64,000 nt of DNA, from the NCBI GenBank assembly GCA_029641185.1, contig JAPWGK010000008.1, positions 1,364,001 to 1,428,000 on the forward strand, written 5' to 3'. The DNA comes from Pseudofabraea citricarpa. Taxonomy: Eukaryota > Ascomycota > Leotiomycetes > Helotiales > Dermateaceae. Made by a program: the position numbers and the translations under genes. The notes beneath the pieces were generated by a model. It did not search any database, was not told the DNA's origin, and saw only the letters and a program-made list of their open reading frames with translations. This document shows, in pieces, positions 57,050 through 64,000 of this stretch. Each line of letters begins with the position of its first letter. Position 1 is the stretch's first letter.

Positions 57050-57837
57050 ATGCCGCGTCAAGTAACGCCAGAAACCCCTGAAAAGGTAGTCGATCCAGAC
57101 GAGACTGAGGTCGAGGAGTCTGAAGTTGAGGAAGGCGAACCGCAAGCAGCATCTCCATCACCACCTACACCTACTCCTGCGCCCAAAACAACCACCGCCA
57201 AGACTTCTACTAGCAAAGCCCAGCCAGCTGGTAGTCTTCGCCGATCATCCCGCAAGACCTCTGTCCGCTTAGAGCTGCTGAATAAAGCTAAGACGCCACC
57301 AGCTGGTGTTCAGAAGAAGAAGAGAGGTGTACGTATAACTTTAAGTGCTTCTCTGTTTGCTATAAGTACTTGCTAATATCGTGCAGCGTCCTAGCTCTGC
57401 TGTAAAGCTTCTGAACCAGCAAGTCACGGCAAAGAAGAGGGGTCCTAAGCCCAAAGGAAAGAAAGCTTTTGCGGGTGTTGAAGCTGAAGCTGAAGATGAT
57501 GCTGATGGGGAAGCTACCAAACCTAAAGTTAAGGTATGACTAGGACCTTAGTGTAACGGCTGAGATTATCTAACTTACTCTCTCCCATTAGAGATACAAC
57601 GGACCTAAATCAGTCAAGGTGTTCAACAGTGCATACCACCAGTATATTGCAGAGTTTGTCGTCGAGAAAGTCGTTGACTCGATGAAGAGCAAGAGAAGTA
57701 TCTACTACCTCGTCAAGTGGAAAGGTTATCCAAAAGCAGAGAATACTTGGGAGCCTGCCAAGAACCTTGTCAATGCCAGTGATGAATTGCGAAAGTTCCA
57801 CAACGCATTCCCAAACAAGCCATACCATGAAAAATGA
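57050..57837 (+). CDS. chromodomain protein with AT-hook-like motifs, 223 aa
   Basis: Exons 57050-57328, 57387-57533 and 57592-57837, joined by two phase-0 introns, give 223 residues. Residues 1-50 are acidic and Pro/Ser/Thr-rich. KKKRGRPSSAV spans the first junction and KKRGPKPKGKK lies further on; both resemble AT-hooks binding the minor groove of AT-rich DNA. Residues about 155-215 form a chromodomain: QYIAEFVVEKVVD, YYLVKWKGYPKAENTWEP and a C-terminal helix ELRKFHNAF. The aromatic cage residues (Phe/Tyr, Trp, Tyr/Trp) for methyl-lysine binding are present. There is no chromo-shadow domain, so this is not a classical HP1. A role in reading histone methylation is likely, the target mark unknown. 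It lies 3 kb from the AT-rich block at the window end. Confidence 0.85.
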
Positions 57838-58509
57838 GAGGTAGGCAGGGGTGTTGCATACTCGCTCTCAAGGTAATAGGATTGACGGGATATGCTTGGA
57901 GTTATTTGGCTTTGGGAATACAACTATGGTAATGATTTCGGAGTCCGGATGGAAGGGCTTCTATTATTGAAGACATCGATAGCTAATACACAAGCCTTAT
58001 GCTCTATGGTAGCTATGTTCAATAAACCAAATCAGGACATACTTGTGTCTGTGTCTTGTTTGTCTCTAGTTCTCTTTCAGCAACCTAGCACTTGCAGCTC
58101 GGATGATTAGGCCTTGTCATTGATCTAACTAAAGTGACTTGAGCTAAGCATATAATCAAAGCGACTGCAGCGAAGATTCCTTTTCTTGAAGATTGATACC
58201 GCGGGGGAGTAATGCACTCCACAATGGTGGGTTTCGTATCTTTATTACTTTCACAAACATAAGCAGGAGTCAAAGACATATCCAGATACTATCATGGATT
58301 ATTGTTGTGAATCAGAAGGAGTGGAGACGGAGAAAGCAGAGATGTGGTCTTCTGAGCAGTGGGGCCACCATCAGTGCAAACCGCGCAAACAGCGTGTCAT
58401 AAATCGCAGCCTTGTCAAGAAGTCTCATTCCTGACATCTTCCATTTTGACCACATCACCACCGTGAACGTCGCTTTGCTATCCTCTATTGTCTCCTAATC
58501 TCTGCAGCC
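57838..58509. other. intergenic, no gene seen
   Basis: No gene is supported between the chromodomain gene and the MPDU1-like gene. The 60 bp before 58510 form a CT/CA-rich leader. Confidence 0.5.
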
Positions 58510-59426
58510 ATGGATTCTTTACGCGCCACGCTCCAGCCCATCACTCATAATCTCCCAGTGCCCATTGCACAACTCGGAACCTCGATTCTCGGCCCAGTAT
58601 GCTATAAGACTCTCCTGCTAGACATCGATGTCTCCTCCACTGAGTGCATCAAGCTCGCCATCTCGAAGGGCCTAGGAATCGGTATCATCGGTGCCTCGAC
58701 CATCGTGAAGGTCCCGCAGATTTTGAAGCTCGTCTCGTCGAAGTCCGCTGATGGGATCTCCTTCCTGTCTTACCTCCTCGAAACCTCGGCCTACCTGATC
58801 TCGCTGGCATACAATGTGCGCAAGGGATTTGCCTTCAGCACTTACGGCGAGACGGCCTTGATCATGGTGCAGAACATTGTCATCGCGGTGTTGGTTTTGA
58901 ACTACAGCGGGAAGAAGACGGCAGCGGCGGTCTTTGTCGCCAGTATCGCGGTGGCTGCTACAGCTCTGTTTGGAGACGGCATCTTGAGTATGGATACTTT
59001 GAGTTACTTGCAGGCCGGTGCTGGAGTTCTGGGAGTCGCCAGCAAGGTTCCGCAGATCGCGGCCGTCTGGTCTGAGGGCGGTACGGGACAACTGAGCGCA
59101 TTCGCTGTAAGTCCACTTTGCAGCTCTTCTCTATACCTGTTGCTAATCTACCGTAGGTTTTTAACTACCTCGCTGGTTCCCTTTCTCGAATCTTCACAAC
59201 ATTGCAGGAGGTTGATGATAAGCTGATTCTTTATGGATTCATTGCTGGCTTCACTTTGAACGCTATCTTGGCTATTCAAATGGTTTACTACTGGAACGCA
59301 CCCGCAAAGAAGTCAGTCAAGGCTCAAGGAAAAGAGAAGGCTGCTCCCATTGCTTCTGCTCGATCAACTGGCGCTTCTACCAGTACTCCTAAGGGAAAGA
59401 GTCCAAGTACGAGAAGGCGTGGTTGA
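58510..59426 (+). CDS. MPDU1-like PQ-loop membrane protein
   Basis: Mannose-P-dolichol utilization defect 1 family; in animals MPDU1 is needed for use of dolichol-P-mannose and dolichol-P-glucose in ER glycosylation. Exons 58510-59106 and 59157-59426 join through the intron 59107-59156 to 288 residues. Two PQ-loop repeats are seen: IVKVPQILKLVSSKSADGIS with the following helices, and SKVPQIAAVWSEGGTGQLSA across the second half. Seven membrane helices are likely. The C-terminal tail is basic and Ser/Thr/Lys-rich (KSPSTRRRG), cytosolic. Nothing is missing. The neighbour is Med8, 471 bp downstream. The start MDSLRATLQP is preceded by a pyrimidine-rich leader. Confidence 0.9.
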
Positions 59427-59897
59427 GAATCTTTTTTCGAGTTCTTTTATTTTCACTCGATTAGTTGTTGCCTCTCATACTTACCAGAGGTATATCAATA
59501 TATTATAATGTCGCAAGACTGATTAAATTCATAACTTCAAATGTCTTGTGTGAATCGGATTTGAGAGCTGCCTTACTTATTGCTACTGGTACTCTTCGCA
59601 ACTCCAACTTAATTAGTACTAATTATGATAATACGTTTGCATGTTCTTTTATAAAACTAAAAACCCATCGTTATAAAGATTTAGGGTAGAGTATGTGGAT
59701 ATCCATCCTGAAAGGGTTGGTGAAGTTGGAACATCGGAATATCCGTGCGGCCGCTTCCTCACTTCCCCGGATTCTGAGCTTGGTGAGCTTCATCACAAAA
59801 CTCCTTCATCAACACATCATACCAAATATTCCCCCCACCTACGAAGCTTGCCTCTCCATCTTCCGCTATCATCTCAGCCTATTGAATCCAAGACATC
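59427..59897. other. intergenic, no gene seen
   Basis: AT-rich 3' flank of the MPDU1-like gene, then a CT-rich leader (59810-59897) of the Med8 gene. No further feature noted. Confidence 0.5.
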
Positions 59898-60709
59898 ATG
59901 GCAAATCCTAGCCTCCGCCAGGAAGACATCAAGACCCTGGAGCAGATGCGCCAGAAGCTCTTCACCCTCACAAATAATTTGGGATCTCTCAAAAATGATG
60001 TCGCGCGCAGCAACCCACTACCAGATTGGTAAGTCAGCTTCTATCGTCATCACAGCAGATCTGCTTCTATCTATTACCCAAGCAGCTGACAAAAACTCAC
60101 GGCAGGGCATCTCTTCAAACCTCCGCTACGATCCTGGCTAAGAACATCCAGACCCTGACTGATCACCTCGCGACGCATTCCAACTTGTTCGAGCAGACCG
60201 TTGCATACCCCTCAACAAACTACCCTGGAAGAACACAAGAAGATATACTGGTGCAATTGGTACGCAAGAGGGTTGAGCCTCCCGTGGAAGAATGGATGAC
60301 GGAGGGACGCGCAGTCCAAATCGAGACAGCAGCGAGTGAAGAAGAGCTCTCAAAGTGGGCAGGTCAATGGATTGGCGAAAGAATCGCGAAATACGCCATG
60401 GAGGAAGGAGGTGATGATTATACAGCGGACGAGCGAGAGATGGGCATTGAGAACGTCAATACAGGTCTACGGAGAACGTTTGACGAAGATGAAGATGAGA
60501 GCAGTAGTGAGGATGAGGAGATGGGCGGAACGGGAGGGGAAGTAGATGTCACAAAGGTTAGGAAATTGAGTCATGGCCAGGTCGAATTTGAGCTGGGAGC
60601 TCTCCAGCCGGAGAAGAAGAGACCAGAGGGACCAGTCAGGAGCTTGGAGGATATTCTGGAGTTTGCTACGAGGGGAGAGTTGCTGCCAAAGCAGGAGATG
60701 AGACGTTGA
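59898..60709 (+). CDS. MED8: Mediator complex subunit 8
   Basis: Head-module subunit of Mediator, which links activators to RNA polymerase II. Exons 59898-60028 and 60106-60709 (intron 60029-60105) give 244 residues. The N-terminal helical part LRQEDIKTLEQMRQKLFTL, NPLPDWASLQTSATILAKN across the splice and TVAYPSTNYPGRTQEDILV is typical of fungal Med8. Residues about 150-185 are acidic (DEDEDESSSEDEEM), and a C-terminal helix SLEDILEFATRGELLP closes the protein; in yeast the Med8 C-terminal helix contacts Med18/Med20. It is the last gene before the AT-rich block, whose edge is only 230 bp away. Confidence 0.9.
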
Positions 60710-61904
60710 TTGCATGTGGGCACTGTGGGGGAACATCTCCCCTGTTTTGCAAGCTCACAATACTCGCGCGACTCCAGGTCATATGCTCGCTCTATCACCC
60801 CACTACAAATCCTAAACCCTCGGCTTCGCTGAATAAATCATACCGTACGACCGAAGGAATGATACCCGAGCGCTCGAACGGACAAAAATTCGTGGATCTA
60901 CTAATAACAAGTTGACAACTCGTTTATCGTATCTAATCTATCCTAGAATACCTAGAAGATTATATTTCAAGGGATTACTATCAAGGTTTTAACCCTTTAT
61001 AATCTTCCACCCTCCCGAGGCCCTACCCAGGCTCTACAAATAAGGTAGAACTAAAGAACCTATTAGTTATGCTTCTTAGAAGGAGGTACGACTAATAAGA
61101 AGTTATCCCGTGCTGTCGCGAGGCGTCTATATAGAAAATAGCTATAAGTAAACGTAATAAATTAGCACGATCTTAGCAAAATCTTAGAAAAATCTTAGCG
61201 CTAATATTATTATAATAAGTAGCTACCTTAGTAAAAAGGAAGTAATTATAATAAATTACTACTATAAATTTATATAAGCTTATAATAGTATTATATTATA
61301 TTATAAATCCTTACTCCTAGTAACCCCCTTATATTTTTAGATAACTATAATTTATTAAACAAAGTCACGTAGGGCCTTATATAATTATAGCCTAACTAGA
61401 ATAAGCCTAGTAATTATAATAATATTAAAGATTAGATTATTACTAAATATATTCCTTAGAATAAAGTATAAGATATAATAAAATTAAATCTATATAAAAA
61501 ATACCTAAGTTATTATTTTTTTTTAGCTATTTAGTTCTTTTTTATTTAGCTAACCTAGGAAGCTAAAAAAAGTAGGTCCCTAGAGGGGAGACTTTAATAG
61601 GCTATTCCTACGTCTTATAATAAACTTTACTACTAATATTCGTGTTCTAAGACCCTTTAATTTAGGTTTAATAAGATTTCTTTCGTTTTTCTTCTTCTAG
61701 TTCTCTTAACCTCTACTTAGTAAAGGTTATATTAAAGCTAACTAAGAGCGACCGAATACACGGAGTTATATATAGATTAGAGGAGCCTTAATAGTTAATA
61801 GAAGTTATATTAAAGTTAACTTTTAATTTATTTTATTATTAATAATACTAAAATAGTATATATACGAGTACTTTGTTTTAATTAAGTTAAAGACTAGTTT
61901 TACT

Positions 61905-61969
61905 AGACTTTTAGAAGCTAAGGGGTTTAACTTTAGGTTACTATTATATAAGACTTTTAGAAGCTAAGG
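61905..61969. repeat. 19-bp direct repeat, 46 bp apart
   Basis: AGACTTTTAGAAGCTAAGG occurs at 61905-61923 and again at 61951-61969, with partly similar flanks. It is probably a remnant of a decayed tandem duplication in the AT-rich block. Confidence 0.75.
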
Positions 61970-62310
61970 AGATTAAGTTTAGGTTTATATTAAAAGTAAT
62001 TATAAGTACTTTCCCTAATATATAGGTTATCTAATAATAAGAACTTATTAAGTAATAAGAATTAATTTTATAAAGAATATAAGAAGCTATTATTCTAGGG
62101 TAAGGAAGTTAGTAGCTTACTTATATAATAGGTAATATATTAAGATATAAAGAATATTATTATTACTTAGTCTTACTTTCTTATCCTTTAATATTACCTA
62201 AGCCCTTAGGATAAGAAGACTACTTATTACCACTTATTATTACTTTTATAATACGATAGTAAGACTAAATATATATATAGCTTAGTATTAAATAAGTTTC
62301 TTAGACTAAG

Positions 62311-62890
62311 CGTATTTTTAGCTAAACTATTATATCGTATAAAAGAGGTTTAGGCGGATATATAAATTTAGAGATAAATAAGTATTTAGCTTATTTTATT
62401 AGTTTATCCTAGTTATACGTATAATTATAACCTATAATATTATTTACTAATTATTTAAGAATAGAAATTATAACTAGAAAGATTATCTTAACTTACCTAG
62501 AATAAGCGTATTATTTACTAAACTATTATATTATATAAGAGAGCTCTAGGTAGATATATAGATTTAGGGATAAATAAGTATTTAGCTTATATTACTAGTT
62601 TATATTATAAGCGCGTTTAGTTAGGACTTATAATATTATTTATTAATTATTCGAGAATAAGAATTATAACTAAGAAGATTATCTTAACTTACTTAGACTA
62701 TACGTATTATTAGCTAAACTATTATATTATATAAAAGAACTTTATATAAATATATAATTCTAGTAATATATAAGTATTTAGCTTTTAACCCTAGTTAATA
62801 CTAGTTATTTATATAATTATAAGCTATAATATTTGTTACCTATTATTTAAGAATAAGAACCCTAATAAGCTATTTTCTCTTTATCCTTAA
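62311..62890. repeat. about 190-bp tandem repeat, three diverged copies
   Basis: Units start at about 62311, 62517 and 62703, each with CGTATT followed by CTAAACTATTATAT, then ATAAGTATTTAGCTT and a TTAAGAATA/TCGAGAATA..GAATTATAA segment. The first two units end GATTATCTTAACTTAC. Spacing is 206 and 186 bp. Divergence is mostly C/T and G/A, as expected if RIP acted on tandem copies. Confidence 0.8.
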
Positions 62891-63149
62891 TATTTTATCT
62901 AGTAATTACTCTAGAACTAAAAGGTATCTTTTTGTTTATTTCTAGTAAGAGTTAATATTTAAGTCGCTTTAAAATCGTTTCTAATTTAATTACTTAGTAA
63001 TTTTACTTTTATAATATAATATATTAGTATTAAAAGAAGTATTTAATAAAATAAGAATAATAAGTTTATTATATTACTTAGTATTATATAAAAGGTTTTA
63101 ATATTATAAAATATAAGGAGGAATATATTATAAGATTATAGAATATCCG

Positions 63150-63560
63150 ATTTTATTATTTATTCTAGTTATTTATCTTAGTTATTTATATTAAGTAGTT
63201 ATATTAACTAGCTATTTTAATTAGCTATTTTAACTAGTTATTTTAACTAGCTATTTTAACTAGCTATCTTAACTAGTTATCTTAATTAGTTATCTTAACT
63301 AGTTATCTTAATTACTAATTTTTAAGTAGTTATTTTACTTAGTCGATTATTTCGTTTAATTATATTATATATATATTAGTAATTATAATTATATATTTTA
63401 ATTATTTATTTTAGCTAGCTATTTTAATTACCTATTTTAACTAGCTATATTATATAATTATTAGTTATTTTAACTAGTTATATTATATATCTATTTCTTA
63501 TTTTAACTACTTATTTTAATTACTTATTTTACCTAGTTAGTTATATTAGCTAGTTATTCT
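63150..63560. repeat. decayed 13-bp tandem repeat (TAGCTATTTTAAC type)
   Basis: Between 63195 and 63305 successive 13-bp units of the form TAGYTATYTTAAC follow one another almost without gaps (Y = C or T); looser copies continue to about 63560 and beyond. The units contain the self-complementary word TTAACTAGTTAA in places. Confidence 0.8.
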
Positions 63561-64000
63561 AGGTACTTATTTAAGCTACCTATTTTATATAATAATATTA
63601 TATAATTATTAGTTATTCTAAATAACTAGTTTAACTACTTACTCTAGTTAGTTTATTATTCTAAATACTTATTTTAGCTAATTATTATAATTAGTTATCT
63701 TAGCTAGTTTTCTTAAGTAATAATTAGAATTATATATTTTAACTATTTATTTTAGCTACTTATTATAATTACTTATTTAACTTAGTTATATAATATAATT
63801 ATTAGCTAATCTAATTAGGTATCTTAATTAGTTATTATAACTACTTTATTTAACTACTTATTTCTCCTAGTTTATTATATTAATTAGTCGTATTAGGTAT
63901 CTATTTTATATTAGTATTATAGGTAGCTATTTCGTATTATATAACTTAAATATTCCTAGTATTAGTTAAAATCGTATATTATAATATTCTCTAGAAATAA

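Larger units (their letters stand above)
60940..64000. repeat. AT-rich, gene-free block (probable RIP-mutated repeat DNA)
   Basis: Composition shifts sharply at about 60.94 kb to TA-dominated sequence with very few CpG or CpA dinucleotides and no open frame of useful length. TpA excess is the signature of RIP (C-to-T in CpA), known from Pezizomycotina. A few GC-richer islands (such as 61005-61140) survive. Internal repeats are annotated separately. The original element cannot be identified; no LTR, terminal repeat or transposase motif was readable. Confidence 0.8.

Noticed and set aside
63150..63560. CRISPR-like array
   Set aside because: The units are 13 bp, contiguous and without unique spacers, in a eukaryotic AT-rich block; this is a decayed minisatellite.
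60940..64000. LTR retrotransposon or telomere at the window end
   Set aside because: No terminal repeats, polymerase motif or TTAGGG array can be read; the sequence is too decayed to name an element.

Overview
The window is nuclear DNA of a filamentous ascomycete (Pezizomycotina; a leotiomycete is my best guess, not proven). The signs are many genes split by 45-90 nt introns with GT..AG ends, a highly reducing polyketide synthase (HR-PKS), a CBM1 cellulose-binding module, a Mediator subunit, and a terminal AT-rich block that looks like repeat-induced point mutation (RIP). All calls come from reading the sequence by eye; splice sites were placed by reading frame and family motif, not by transcript evidence.

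Layout. Positions 1-3.2 kb hold no gene I can support. A sugar-porter MFS gene lies at 3.2-5.3 kb. From 5.8 to 14.3 kb there are four fast-evolving fungal accessory genes: a DUF6604-type protein, a Cys/His-rich C-terminal-domain protein, an F-box-like/unknown protein, and a Ulp1-type (C48) peptidase-like protein with a 13-residue tandem repeat. From 14.7 to 39.0 kb there is a candidate secondary-metabolite cluster: 2-oxoglutarate/Fe(II) oxygenase, DAL5-type MFS transporter, ABCC-type ABC transporter, cytochrome P450, HR-PKS (KS-AT-DH-inactive MT-ER-KR-ACP) and a divergently transcribed alpha/beta hydrolase. The PKS has no releasing domain, so the hydrolase is the natural candidate for product release or acyl transfer. 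The P450 and 2OG oxygenase would oxidise the chain, and the ABC or MFS protein would export it. No pathway-specific transcription factor is visible.

From 39.0 to 44.8 kb I see no supportable gene. A secreted GH92 alpha-mannosidase follows (44.8-47.5 kb), then a small secreted protein joining chitin-binding (CBM18) and cellulose-binding (CBM1) modules through a Thr-Pro linker (49.0-49.5 kb), a DHA1-type MFS transporter (50.0-51.8 kb), and an AnmK-like sugar kinase of bacterial type (54.2-55.7 kb). A housekeeping-looking run comes next: a chromodomain protein, an MPDU1/PQ-loop membrane protein and Mediator subunit Med8 (57.0-60.7 kb). From about 60.94 kb to the end the DNA turns abruptly AT-rich and gene-free. 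It contains three diverged copies of a roughly 190-bp tandem repeat and a decayed 13-bp repeat array, as expected of RIP-mutated heterochromatin.
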